This document shows positions 26,407-35,346 of a DNA stretch of 64,000 nt, piece after piece. The stretch covers positions 22,680 to 86,679 of the forward strand of contig WTGF01000009.1 of assembly GCA_011525385.1 (NCBI GenBank), read 5' to 3'. Source of the DNA: Chloroflexota bacterium. GTDB taxonomy: Bacteria; Chloroflexota; Anaerolineae; Aggregatilineales; Phototrophicaceae. Made by a program: the position numbers and the translations under genes. The notes under the pieces are model-generated. The model was not told where the DNA came from. It did no database searches and worked only from the letters and a program-made list of their open reading frames with translations. Position 1 is the first letter of the stretch, and each line of letters starts with the position of its first letter.

Positions 26407-27930
26407 TCATCCCTCCAGGCTGAGAACCCAAAAATCCTCAAAAACGCAATTGGTCTCGACTCTCGCATAGTTGATAACCGCGATACCGACGCTTCCCGGC
26501 GAAGTTTCGAACGCTAGCTGTCCAACATGCTCATTATCGACATAGTAGTGGATTGCGCCGTCATAGACAATCAAGAGCATGTCATGTTCATGCCGCGCGT
26601 GCGTCGGCTTATTGACATAGATTCCCGGCGTAAAGACCTCGCCCTGGCGCTGTGATACGCCATAGTCACCCTCCGCCGTCGCGTATGCAAGCTGATAGTG
26701 TTCTTCGTCTTGATAGTGGAATAGAATGCCGCAGCCGCCATTGGCTTCGTTGCTCATTTGGTAAGAGAGTTTCGCGCCGATCGCGAATTCCGCGAAGCGC
26801 AAACCAGAACCCAGCAGATATGGAGTGACACCTGCAAAGCGACGCCGAACGCTGCTATGAGGCAAAAGCATTTTGATTTCGCCGTCAACGGGGATCAACT
26901 GCTGTCGCGCAAGGACATTGTCCATGACATGGTAGGGCCTTGTCAGGAGTTGATTCGGAACGATCACCGCTTCATCCACACGTGTCGGAATCGTCATCAG
27001 CGCATGGGTAATGGCAAAAGAAAGGCGGCTGCCAATAACATCGGCGGTGCGCATGGCGACGCCCACGCCACCAAATGCCTCGGACTTGCTATCACCGACC
27101 ATGCCAACGATTTGACCGTTGTAGACGATGTCGAAATGCTCTCCGCTCGCCAATATCCCCAGACGAAACTGGCTCTCGCCGGGAACGATTGCTGGATGCG
27201 TTCCCCAATTGCGGACAATGACAATGTCTCCTTCGTCGACCCTCTCCATGCGCCAGAAGCCCCGTTTGTTAAGGAGGACGCGCGAATGCGAATCGGGCCG
27301 CGCGTAGCGAAAAGCAAGGCCTACCTGCCAGTCGTCCGCAGACGATACGTTGTCGAACTGAACTTCAAAGTAAAAGTCTCGTTCCTGCGCAAAACCCGTG
27401 CCCAGCATCACAGCTGTTGTTGCAATGCCGTCGGTTTCCACAACCAGCCGGTTGCTGCCTGCTTGTCTGACTGCGGCCAGGCGGTTGACCACCTCCCAGT
27501 CCTCCAGCAGCAGCTTCTCCTGAGCATGAATATGAATGTCATATCCGGGCAGCAGATGCAATTGATAGGCTCCGCTCGTGCCCTCGAATCCGCTCACAGC
27601 CACGGTATACAGATCTGATTTGGGAAAGACAAAAGCCTGGATAATCGCATCCAGCGAGTCCGGGTAGGCGTAGTCGTCGTTCGCAATGACCAGTTCGCCG
27701 GAGCTGTCGTAGATAGCTAGCTGAGGATCCAGAGTTTCTGACAGCGCTTCCACACGCAATGACACAAGCGTCAATTCCAGGGCGATCAAGCTATAGCGAT
27801 GCGTTTCGTTAGGAGCGAGCTTGTCCTCGACCCGGTTGCCCAGCGCCAGTGTCCTGTCCTGCGCAAAGGCGGGCATTAAAAGCAGTACGATGAAGAGCAG
27901 CAGACCGGACAGTCTGCCGAAGTCATTCAT
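26407..27930 (-). CDS. Secreted protein with PPC-like and concanavalin-like domains
   Basis: A 507-residue exported protein. A signal peptide (residues 1-23, LLLFIVLLLMPAFAQ) is followed by a bacterial pre-peptidase C-like beta domain (about 30-130: HRYSLIALELTLVSLRVEA, DPQLAIYDSSGELVIANDD, DLYTVAVSGFEGTSGAYQL). Two jelly-roll-like repeats follow (about 140-315 and 335-505), the second with the LLIVYDGAIHYYVDNEHVGQ pattern seen in laminin-G/DUF1080-like folds. No catalytic motif is visible; carbohydrate or surface binding is likely. Its start overlaps the upstream gene's stop by 4 bases (ATGA). Confidence 0.75.
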   Translation of the reverse strand: MNDFGRLSGLLLFIVLLLMPAFAQDRTLALGNRVEDKLAPNETHRYSLIALELTLVSLRVEALSETLDPQLAIYDSSGELVIANDDYAYPDSLDAIIQAFVFPKSDLYTVAVSGFEGTSGAYQLHLLPGYDIHIHAQEKLLLEDWEVVNRLAAVRQAGSNRLVVETDGIATTAVMLGTGFAQERDFYFEVQFDNVSSADDWQVGLAFRYARPDSHSRVLLNKRGFWRMERVDEGDIVIVRNWGTHPAIVPGESQFRLGILASGEHFDIVYNGQIVGMVGDSKSEAFGGVGVAMRTADVIGSRLSFAITHALMTIPTRVDEAVIVPNQLLTRPYHVMDNVLARQQLIPVDGEIKMLLPHSSVRRRFAGVTPYLLGSGLRFAEFAIGAKLSYQMSNEANGGCGILFHYQDEEHYQLAYATAEGDYGVSQRQGEVFTPGIYVNKPTHARHEHDMLLIVYDGAIHYYVDNEHVGQLAFETSPGSVGIAVINYARVETNCVFEDFWVLSLEG

Positions 27931-28601
27931 TTGTCTTTAGGCATCCAAGACGTATAGGTATCGGCAAGGTATTCGAGATAGCTTCGATAATCTTCCGGCG
28001 ACATTTCGGCCCCAAACTCGCCGCGGTAGAATTCCGCCTGTTCGATACGGCGGATGTTGCCGGCCTTTCGCAAATCGCGCGCGTCGCCTTTCTTGCCTTT
28101 CTTGCGCTGGTATCTGGTCGATAGACGCGACAAGGGCAAAGATTCAAAGTCGCCAGGCGATACAATGCTATAGGTCGAAATGAATTCTCCATCCTGCTCC
28201 AAGGCATTGGCGACCACATACCACCCTTTGGGGACGCGCGGATGGCGCCTCGCTTCGAAGTGCCACATCAATATGTTGACGTTGTGCCCGGCATCAATTT
28301 CGCTTTGAACTTTGCTCGACTTGGTCAATTGAATGATATCGCCAAGAAACTGGATATATCGATTGCTGGGCCAGTATTTCTTGGAAAAGTAATCAGCCGC
28401 GTAGGTTAAACCGACTGCAAGCGCGATCGCGACGCCGACAGTGATCAAGCCGCCGTTCGGGACTATCGTATTCAGGATCAGGAAGCTGAAAACAGCGCCA
28501 AACAAGAAAGTGAAGCAGCCTACCGCGCGAACGCCGGAATGCTCGCTGTCTACCGCAAACTCGATGGTCGGCGCCAAGTCCGGAGCGTTCAGCTTTTGCA
28601 T
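27927..28601 (-). CDS. Membrane protein of unknown function
   Basis: A 224-residue protein with two adjacent hydrophobic segments (about residues 27-45 and 50-70), then a cytoplasmic beta-rich domain (FLGDIIQLTKSSKVQSEI, WYVVANALEQDGEFISTYS) and a basic stretch with RYQRKKGKKGDARDLRK. No family recognised. It overlaps the secreted lectin-like gene by 4 bases and must share its transcript. Confidence 0.75.
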   Translation of the reverse strand: MQKLNAPDLAPTIEFAVDSEHSGVRAVGCFTFLFGAVFSFLILNTIVPNGGLITVGVAIALAVGLTYAADYFSKKYWPSNRYIQFLGDIIQLTKSSKVQSEIDAGHNVNILMWHFEARRHPRVPKGWYVVANALEQDGEFISTYSIVSPGDFESLPLSRLSTRYQRKKGKKGDARDLRKAGNIRRIEQAEFYRGEFGAEMSPEDYRSYLEYLADTYTSWMPKDK

Positions 28602-28653
28602 GATGCGTACCGTCGTCTGATGATAGATTCGGGAATCACCCCATTTCCCTTAC

Positions 28654-28671
28654 TAGCGCGTGCCCGCGCTA
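28654..28671. repeat. Short perfect hairpin in divergent gap
   Basis: TAGCGCG and CGCGCTA pair perfectly around a TGCC loop. It lies in the 250-base gap between two divergent small membrane protein genes; no T-tract follows. Role unknown. Confidence 0.45.
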
Positions 28672-28851
28672 TTCCCTGCTACAGCCAATCATGATAACCG
28701 AAATGGACAAGCTTGCAATAGTTCCTCGAGGCGATGACTTTGCGTCGGGCTGTTCAAGCCCGTGAAAACGATTATGGTAGAGATCAAGCAGGTGACAGAA
28801 GGGTTGGTATAAGTTGCCTAGGAGTCATGTCGGGATCGTCGGAGACAAGGC

Positions 28852-29115
28852 GTGATTGCGGCGCTCTGTTTTGGAGGCATTTTCGGATGTCCCTTCATCA
28901 TTTGGGGACTGATCCTGGTCTTGGACCGCGACCGAACCTGGCAAAAGACGCTTCAACAAAGCAGAACAGATACGCCAATCCAGAGAAGTCGCGGCTGGGA
29001 CAGACGGCAGATCATCTACGGAGTCCTTTTGATTGCATTCGGAGTCACAGTCTTAATGTTATTAGGCCTATTCAACTATCTTGCGCAGGGGATTTCTCCG
29101 CCCGCCCCATTTTGA
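28852..29115 (+). CDS. Small membrane protein with two transmembrane helices
   Basis: An 87-residue protein with hydrophobic helices at about 3-24 (ALCFGGIFGCPFIIWGLILV) and 53-77 (YGVLLIAFGVTVLMLLGLF), joined by a basic cytosolic loop. GTG at 28852 is preceded by GGAGACAAGG. An overlapping frame starting at ATG 28827 gives a low-complexity, unconvincing product. No family recognised. Confidence 0.6.
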   Translation: MIAALCFGGIFGCPFIIWGLILVLDRDRTWQKTLQQSRTDTPIQRSRGWDRRQIIYGVLLIAFGVTVLMLLGLFNYLAQGISPPAPF

Positions 29116-29128
29116 TCTTGAGTCGGGT

Positions 29129-29833
29129 TCAATCCACATGCTTCCACCAGATGCCGGTACATTCAGGTACGATGGTTTTGCCCCGCGCCAGCACCGCATT
29201 TGTCAACTCATCTCCAAAAAAGTCTCGCATTAATTCCTCCGCTTCTTGCAGCGAGGCGAATTGAAAATCCGTTCGTATCCAGCGATAAGACAGGTCGTGC
29301 GCGGCCTGCCAATAAGCATAGAGTTGCGCAAGTTCGCTGGTCGGGGCTTGCGGATTCCTAAAGCCGGTGCCCATCGTCTCGACGAGGACGACAGTCCCGC
29401 CAGGCTTCACAATCCGCTGCATCTCGGCAAGCATCTTGTCTATGTCTTCTTGCCATCGATTTGGCTGCCATTCTCTGACGTGCGCAAAGCTCCAGCCTTC
29501 TATGACCAGGTCCGCGCAACTTTCGACAACAGGCATGCGCCGATTATCCCCGATAGCCAGCGACCAGTTTGTCATGCCAGTTTCCCGCATGTTTGTCGCC
29601 GCGACTTTTAGCATCGACGGCTCGATATCGAAAGAATGGACAGAACAGGCCTGGGAAGACAGCAAGCGGGTCAGTCTCGCAGTGCCGGCGCCAAATTCAA
29701 CTACGCGCAAGCCGTCAAGGAGTCGGATATCGTTAAGCGCCCGGAACAAGTTGCCGCGTTGATCTTCGCGCGCCACCAACCGATCATAATAGTTCGCGCG
29801 ATTGCGATAGATTTCCAGGAAGTGATCGGGCAT
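29129..29833 (-). CDS. Class I SAM-dependent methyltransferase
   Basis: A 234-residue methyltransferase. Motif I is VVEFGAGTARLTRLL at about 44-58, followed by the acidic SFDIEPSML, the LAIGDNRRMPV motif and motif III-like RIVKPGGTVVLVETMG. The type-11 family architecture is clear; the substrate is not. Start ATG 29833. Its stop faces the end of the small membrane protein gene with 13 bases between. Confidence 0.88.
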   Translation of the reverse strand: MPDHFLEIYRNRANYYDRLVAREDQRGNLFRALNDIRLLDGLRVVEFGAGTARLTRLLSSQACSVHSFDIEPSMLKVAATNMRETGMTNWSLAIGDNRRMPVVESCADLVIEGWSFAHVREWQPNRWQEDIDKMLAEMQRIVKPGGTVVLVETMGTGFRNPQAPTSELAQLYAYWQAAHDLSYRWIRTDFQFASLQEAEELMRDFFGDELTNAVLARGKTIVPECTGIWWKHVD

Positions 29834-29887
29834 CAGGAAATATGAAGGCGCAGCGGTAGTGCTCGAATCGCCGCGACCGATCAGAAT

Positions 29888-31306
29888 CTACGGGCTAAAC
29901 GCTTCGACTTGGGCATCAAAGCGGGTTTGGTCAATCTGCGGATAGTTGTCCAGCAAAGCCTTGAATACCTGCATATAACTTGCAATCTGTTCACGTGTGT
30001 AGGCCTCGAAGCGGAGAGTGACCGCAGGCTGTGTATTGCTGGCGCGCACTAAACCCCAGCCCCGTTCGAAAATCACGCGCGCGCCATCAACCGTCACGAC
30101 CTCGTAATCGTTCTGGAGACTAGCCGTCATTTCGTCAATCATCTTGAACTTCAAATCGTCCGGCGCGCTCAATACTATCTCCGGCGTAGCTACCAGCTTG
30201 GGAATTTCGTCAAAGATTTCGGCAATTGTTTTTCCGGACTTGCTAATGATCTCAAGCGTTTTGAGCGCCACCAGAGGCGCGTCGTCAAAGCCGAAGTAGT
30301 CTTCCCCGATGAAGAGATGTCCGCTTACTTCGCCACCTAGCAAGGAACCGATCTCGTTCATCTTCTGCTTCATCAGGCTGTGTCCCGATTTCCACATGAC
30401 CGGGATACCGCCGTATTTCTTGATTTCGTCGGGGAGCGCCTGCGACGATTTAACGTCGAAGACGATCGGCGTATTGGGGTGACGCCGGAGCAAATCCCGC
30501 GACAGCAGCGCCAGCAGTCGATCCGCAGCGATATGATGACCGTGGTTGTCGATGAAGCCGCAGCGATCGCTATCGCCGTCGAAGGCCAAGCCCAGGTCCG
30601 CGCCCAGTTCGATAACTTTCGCCTCCAGATCCCGCGTCATTTCAGGATCTTCCGGATTCGGCAAGTGATTGGGAAATGTCCCGTCCGGCTCGCAATAAAG
30701 GCATTCGACGTCTAGCCCCAGGGCGCGCAATACCGGCGGCAGATAGGCGCCCGACAAACCGTTGCCCGCGTCAAGCACCACTTTCAGCGGTTTCTCCATG
30801 TGCACTTTACGTTGAATTGCAGTCATGTGTTGATTGATCATGGTTGGGTCTTCTTCGACCTCGCCGTCACCTGCCGCGAACAATCCGTCATCGATAATGC
30901 TCAAAACGTCTTGAATCTGTTCGCCGGCCAGCGCCAGCTTTCCGTAGGCCATCTTGATACCGTTGTAACGCGTATCCAGGTGGCTGCCCGTTATCATGAC
31001 GCCTGCTCCGGCCTCGCCATAAGAAGCCGACGCGAAGTAGACGGTCGGTGTGAGCACCTCGCCGATATCGGTAACCGACAATCCTGTCGAAGCAAGTCCT
31101 TCGATCATCGCAGCCTTTAGTGGACCTGACGAGAGGCGATTGTCAGAGCCGACGAAGATCTTCCGCGTGCCGAATTCTCTTGGTAGATAAGTACCCAATG
31201 CCTTGCCAACCAAGTAGGCTATGCCAGGCGTCAATTGTGGGGATTCGCCGTTGGCAGTGCCGCGAATATCGTATTTTCTGAAGATCGAACGATCGATTGC
31301 TCTCAT
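29888..31306 (-). CDS. Phosphomannomutase/phosphoglucomutase
   Basis: An alpha-D-phosphohexomutase of 472 residues interconverting sugar 1- and 6-phosphates for glycan precursors. N-terminal FRKYDIRGTA, the phosphoserine loop ITGSHLDTRYNGIKM, metal loop AFDGDSDRCGF, sugar-binding GGEVSGHLF and phosphate loop RASNTQP are present in order. The phosphoserine loop departs from the usual TASHNPxxYNG: Asn-Pro after Ser-His is replaced by Leu-Asp. ATG at 31306 with AGAGG five bases upstream is preferred over GTG at 31312. Confidence 0.9.
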   Translation of the reverse strand: MRAIDRSIFRKYDIRGTANGESPQLTPGIAYLVGKALGTYLPREFGTRKIFVGSDNRLSSGPLKAAMIEGLASTGLSVTDIGEVLTPTVYFASASYGEAGAGVMITGSHLDTRYNGIKMAYGKLALAGEQIQDVLSIIDDGLFAAGDGEVEEDPTMINQHMTAIQRKVHMEKPLKVVLDAGNGLSGAYLPPVLRALGLDVECLYCEPDGTFPNHLPNPEDPEMTRDLEAKVIELGADLGLAFDGDSDRCGFIDNHGHHIAADRLLALLSRDLLRRHPNTPIVFDVKSSQALPDEIKKYGGIPVMWKSGHSLMKQKMNEIGSLLGGEVSGHLFIGEDYFGFDDAPLVALKTLEIISKSGKTIAEIFDEIPKLVATPEIVLSAPDDLKFKMIDEMTASLQNDYEVVTVDGARVIFERGWGLVRASNTQPAVTLRFEAYTREQIASYMQVFKALLDNYPQIDQTRFDAQVEAFSP

Positions 31307-31357
31307 GCTCACCTCTGACTCATGCGCTCGCGGTTTAGCCCCAGCGGCCGCGTATTG

Positions 31358-33607
31358 TCATGCCTCGACCAGGAATTCCTCGCCATCAACATATGCCGAA
31401 AACTTCAAACCGCCGCCTCGCTTGCGGCTGGCGCTTATGCGCACTTCGGTCCCCTCCGGCGGGTTGGAGCGCAAGAGAAAGTCGGCCAAGGGTTCCCGCA
31501 AGTTGCGCCGCAGGATTCGCCGAAGCGGGCGCGCGCCGTATTCCGGTTCGTCATTTTGCTCCAAGAGCCATTTTTTGGCGCCGCCGCTGAACTTCAATGT
31601 CAAGCCGCGCTCGCGCGCCAGCTTGTTCTCTTTTTCAATTAGCAAGTCGAGGATAAGGACAAAGTCCTCATCGCTCAATGCGTTGAATAGAATGACTTCG
31701 TCCAGCCGATTGATGAACTCGGGCCGCAGAAACTCGAGAACCTGGTCCATAATTTGCTCGCGCAAATCGTCTGTGATCTGCCGCACCATCAAATGCTCGG
31801 AGCCGATGTTGCTGGTCATGATGACGACAGCCTCGCTGAAGCGCGCGATATTGCCGCGTCCATCGGTCAGCCGGCCCTCTTCCATGACCTGCAACAATAC
31901 ATCCATAATCCGTGGATGCGCCTTTTCAATTTCATCGAGCAAAACGATGGTATAGGGTTGCTGACGAATGCGCTCGGTTAACTGTCCGCCCTCGTCGCTG
32001 CCGACATAACCCACCGCCGAGCCGATTAAGCGGTTAATGCTGCTCTCGTCCTTGTATTCGCTCATGTCGAGCGGGAAGAGATTTTCTTCGCTGCCGAACA
32101 TGAAATCCGCGAGCACGCGCGCCATTTCGGTCTTGCCGATACCGGTAGGACCCAGGAACAGGAAGGTGCCTATCGGTCTGCGCGGGTCTTTCAGTCCAAC
32201 GCGCGCTGTTTTGATGGCGCGGCTGACCAACTGAACCGCCTCTTCCTGGCCGATAAGCCGCTGGCGCAGGTGCTCCACCATATTGGCATAGCGAAGACGT
32301 TCGTCAGCGCCCAATTTAGTGACCGGAATACCAGTCATCTGGCTCGTCACCAGGGTTACATCTTCTACATCGAGCCTGGCATCGTTGTTGTCCGGCCGAA
32401 ACGCAAGATGCGCTTGCTTGCCCATGTTGACCATGGCGGCGGTGCGATGTAGCAATTGCTCGGCGCTCTGCGGTAAAGGATTAATAGTCAAATAGCGCTG
32501 CGCCATGCGCGCGGCCATTTTTAGCGCGTCGTGCTCGATGGCAATCTCATAGTCCGATTCCAGATGCGGCGCTATCGTCTCCAGAATCTCTACGGTTTCG
32601 TCCAACGATGGTTCATCGACCCGGATTACTTGACTGTTTTCCATAATGGCGCTGACGTTTTGTATGCGCGCTTCAAATTCCTGCAAGTTGGTGCTGCAGA
32701 TGACCACGGGATCGTCGCTCAAAAAGGCCTTTTGCACCAGCGACGTCGCTTTATTGAAATCGGCCTTGATCGGTCCGCCGAAAAAACGATGAACCAGCGG
32801 CAAGAACAGGATCCCGCGCCGCGCCGCGCTCATGCCGGCGCGGAAGGCCTCCTGATCGCCATCCAGCAGCGCCGTTTCGCTTATCTGTACCAGATTCGAC
32901 AAGCCATTCGGTCCCTTGTCTTCCGCCATGAGCAAGGCGAGGCTATATGCCAGTGTGCGCTTGCCGACGCCGTCCGGGCCAATCAAGATGATGTGACGAT
33001 TGACCGATTGCGTCAGCACGTTGATCATGTTGCGCAAGAGATCTTCACGAAAATGCACCGCGCGCAGCAAACCGCGCTTGGCCCGTTTGACATAATCCAC
33101 GGTGGTACTGTCGTCGCGGCTCGGGATGATTTTACTGGCGTCGCTGTAGGCATCCTGAATCGACTTGGGCGTGATGCTGAACTGGCGAAGAATTCCCCCC
33201 GTGCTGACCGATGTTTCCGCCAAAACCGCCAAGGCATGATCGGTATCGATTTTCTGCTCATTCATCGAGTTGGCGATCGTTAACCCGTCGTCCAGAAGCA
33301 CGATCGACTGCCGGCTCAGCGAAACTTTCTTGTTGCCAATAGCGACGAAATCCAGGCTGCCGTCGGGATCACGGCGGGATTGAATCGCGACTTTCACCTG
33401 GCGCTCCAAGCGCTCCAGGTCAACGCCGCGCGATGATTCGAACATCTTGAGCATACGCCAGGCTGCGGTGTTTTCTCGGCGGAGCAATGCCAGCAACACC
33501 ATTTCCGGCATGATCGACGATTTGCGATATTCGCCTAGCATCGGCACGGCCTCATTCAATACCGCGTCCATGTCCTTGGAGATTAGATCAGGATTAAGGG
33601 TAGACAT
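31358..33607 (-). CDS. Clp-type AAA+ ATPase with degenerate first AAA module
   Basis: A 749-residue HSP100/Clp protein. The N-terminal Clp-N-like domain spans about residues 8-75. The first AAA module has a Walker A of GPDGVGKR (210-217, Arg where Ser/Thr binds Mg) and a Walker B position reading GILFLPLV (265-272) without the Asp-Glu pair, so it should not hydrolyse ATP. The second module is intact: GPTGIGKT (486-493), pore loop GYVG (533), VLLDEIEK, sensor TSNIGSE and GARPLRR sensor 2. There is no coiled-coil middle domain as in ClpB. It probably unfolds substrates for a protease or acts alone; no clpP is in the window. Confidence 0.9.
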   Translation of the reverse strand: MSTLNPDLISKDMDAVLNEAVPMLGEYRKSSIMPEMVLLALLRRENTAAWRMLKMFESSRGVDLERLERQVKVAIQSRRDPDGSLDFVAIGNKKVSLSRQSIVLLDDGLTIANSMNEQKIDTDHALAVLAETSVSTGGILRQFSITPKSIQDAYSDASKIIPSRDDSTTVDYVKRAKRGLLRAVHFREDLLRNMINVLTQSVNRHIILIGPDGVGKRTLAYSLALLMAEDKGPNGLSNLVQISETALLDGDQEAFRAGMSAARRGILFLPLVHRFFGGPIKADFNKATSLVQKAFLSDDPVVICSTNLQEFEARIQNVSAIMENSQVIRVDEPSLDETVEILETIAPHLESDYEIAIEHDALKMAARMAQRYLTINPLPQSAEQLLHRTAAMVNMGKQAHLAFRPDNNDARLDVEDVTLVTSQMTGIPVTKLGADERLRYANMVEHLRQRLIGQEEAVQLVSRAIKTARVGLKDPRRPIGTFLFLGPTGIGKTEMARVLADFMFGSEENLFPLDMSEYKDESSINRLIGSAVGYVGSDEGGQLTERIRQQPYTIVLLDEIEKAHPRIMDVLLQVMEEGRLTDGRGNIARFSEAVVIMTSNIGSEHLMVRQITDDLREQIMDQVLEFLRPEFINRLDEVILFNALSDEDFVLILDLLIEKENKLARERGLTLKFSGGAKKWLLEQNDEPEYGARPLRRILRRNLREPLADFLLRSNPPEGTEVRISASRKRGGGLKFSAYVDGEEFLVEA

Positions 33608-33703
33608 TGACTATCTGTGTCCCGCGTATTTCACCGTTCGTCGTTGACCAAGATGCGAGTGGATTCGCGCCGCCTCATTATAGCCCATCAATATCGCAAT
33701 CGC

Positions 33704-35314
33704 CTAGCTCGCAAAGCCCAGCGGCATGCTACCGAATGCCTGTCGCTCGCCAAGCAGCACTTCACAAATGACCTTCGTCGCGCGGGACATGGGGCTATAT
33801 CCCTGCACATAAGCCGCAAGCTCGGGATAGATGAACATTTCTATCGGATTCCACAAAGTCACCAGAATCGTCTTATGCGCCGGCATCGCCTCAACCAGTT
33901 GGATCTGCCGAGGATCGTCAATGTTGTTCAAGGTGAAAACGGCCACCGTGTCGGCTTCCCGCGCGGCTGCGCTCGCCCAAGTCAATTCCCCGTCCTTCGG
34001 CGACCCAGAGACAGAGACGAATTCATGCTCCGCCACGCGGCGATCGCATTCTCGTCGAATGCGCGGACGTGTACCCGGATAAACAAACAACACCCTACCC
34101 TGCACCGGTATCATATCCTGAGAGTCGAGCACAGTTACACCCCGTTCGAACAAACGCGTCACCAGACGATCGTGTGTCAACAGATCCAATCGTTCGCTCG
34201 TCGTATTCGGATCTAACGGGCTCCAATCCAATACGCCATACCGCTGCTTGACCCGTAGAATGCGCTCCAGCGAGTCGTCTATGCTTTCGAGCGCGATTCG
34301 CCCGGCGCGCACGGCCGCGACCACATCGCTGATCGCCTCGCGAATCCGTTGCGTACCCACATGCGCGCCAATCGCGATCAAATCGTTGCCCGCTTCGATC
34401 GCCCGGATCGAGGCCTCGCTGGGGTCGTACTCGGTATCAACAGCATCCATATCCAGGGCATCCGTCATAATGATGCCGTCATATCCCAACTCTTCGCGCA
34501 GCAGGCCATCCACCACCTTGTCAGACAGAGACGCCGGCAACGGTTCGGCATCAAAGGCGCTGTACCAGATATGCGCCACCATCACAGTACTGACGCCGGC
34601 GTCGAATGCGGCGACAAATGGTCGTAATTCAACCGAACCCAAGCGACTTCGGTCGTGGTGAATCGCCGGCAACTCCAGGTGTGAGTCTTCGCTGGTATCG
34701 CCATGGCCGGGAAAGTGCTTTACCGTAGCTGCCACTCCATTGTCTTGCATCCCGCGTATGAAATTCATCAGAATCGGGGCAACCATTTTCGGATCGCTTC
34801 CGAATGCTCGGCGGTCGATGATGGGATTGAAGGCGTTAGTCAGCAAATCCCCGACCGGCGCCAGATTCATGTTGACGCCAACCGCGCGCATCTCGGCGGC
34901 CATAGCCGCGCCAACATCGTAGGCCAGGTCTTCGTCTTGCGTGGCAGCTAGCAACATAGGGGCTGGAAAGCGCGTGAAACCATCTTGCAGATGCTGGATA
35001 GGTCCGCCCTCTTGATCCACTGCGATCAACAGCGGCAAGCCGCCCCGGCTCATGACCTCTTGTTGGTATGAGTTCGTCAGGGCCGTCACTTGTTCGGGCG
35101 ATTCGACATTGCGGCCGAAGAGTACAACCGCGCCCGGTTGCACCTCGCGCAAAAAAGCCGATTCCGTTTCTGTCAGTTGCTCGCCAAAGAAGCTCACCAT
35201 GAACATCTGCGCAACTTTCTGCTCCAGCGTCATATTGTGCAATGTATCCGGTTTTTCCGACACTTGCGCCGAAAGCAAAATGAAGGTCAGCAGATGCGCC
35301 AGACAGACGATCAA
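33704..35314 (-). CDS. Glycoside hydrolase family 3 protein (beta-N-acetylhexosaminidase-like)
   Basis: A 536-residue exported GH3 enzyme. The first ~17 residues are hydrophobic (LAHLLTFILLSAQ) and look like a signal peptide. VDQEGGPIQHL, the NagZ-type loop KHFPGHGDTSEDSHLELP with its His/Asp acid-base, and the nucleophile Asp in GYDGIIMTDALDMDAV identify the N-acetyl-beta-glucosaminidase branch used in peptidoglycan recycling or chitin breakdown. A C-terminal domain of about 170 residues follows the barrel. Its export suggests action outside the cytoplasm rather than classic cytosolic NagZ recycling. Confidence 0.92.
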   Translation of the reverse strand: MIVCLAHLLTFILLSAQVSEKPDTLHNMTLEQKVAQMFMVSFFGEQLTETESAFLREVQPGAVVLFGRNVESPEQVTALTNSYQQEVMSRGGLPLLIAVDQEGGPIQHLQDGFTRFPAPMLLAATQDEDLAYDVGAAMAAEMRAVGVNMNLAPVGDLLTNAFNPIIDRRAFGSDPKMVAPILMNFIRGMQDNGVAATVKHFPGHGDTSEDSHLELPAIHHDRSRLGSVELRPFVAAFDAGVSTVMVAHIWYSAFDAEPLPASLSDKVVDGLLREELGYDGIIMTDALDMDAVDTEYDPSEASIRAIEAGNDLIAIGAHVGTQRIREAISDVVAAVRAGRIALESIDDSLERILRVKQRYGVLDWSPLDPNTTSERLDLLTHDRLVTRLFERGVTVLDSQDMIPVQGRVLFVYPGTRPRIRRECDRRVAEHEFVSVSGSPKDGELTWASAAAREADTVAVFTLNNIDDPRQIQLVEAMPAHKTILVTLWNPIEMFIYPELAAYVQGYSPMSRATKVICEVLLGERQAFGSMPLGFAS

Positions 35315-35346
35315 ACGTATTAGACTGTGATTGGGACTAACGATGG

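Noticed and set aside
28734..29264. 176-residue frame overlapping the small membrane protein at 28852
   Set aside because: Runs past the convergent methyltransferase end and has a disordered composition; the 28852 frame has a ribosome-binding site and two clean helices.
32531..33283. 250-residue plus-strand frame opposite the Clp gene
   Set aside because: Gln/Arg/His-rich antisense shadow with no domain; Clp frame clearly coding.
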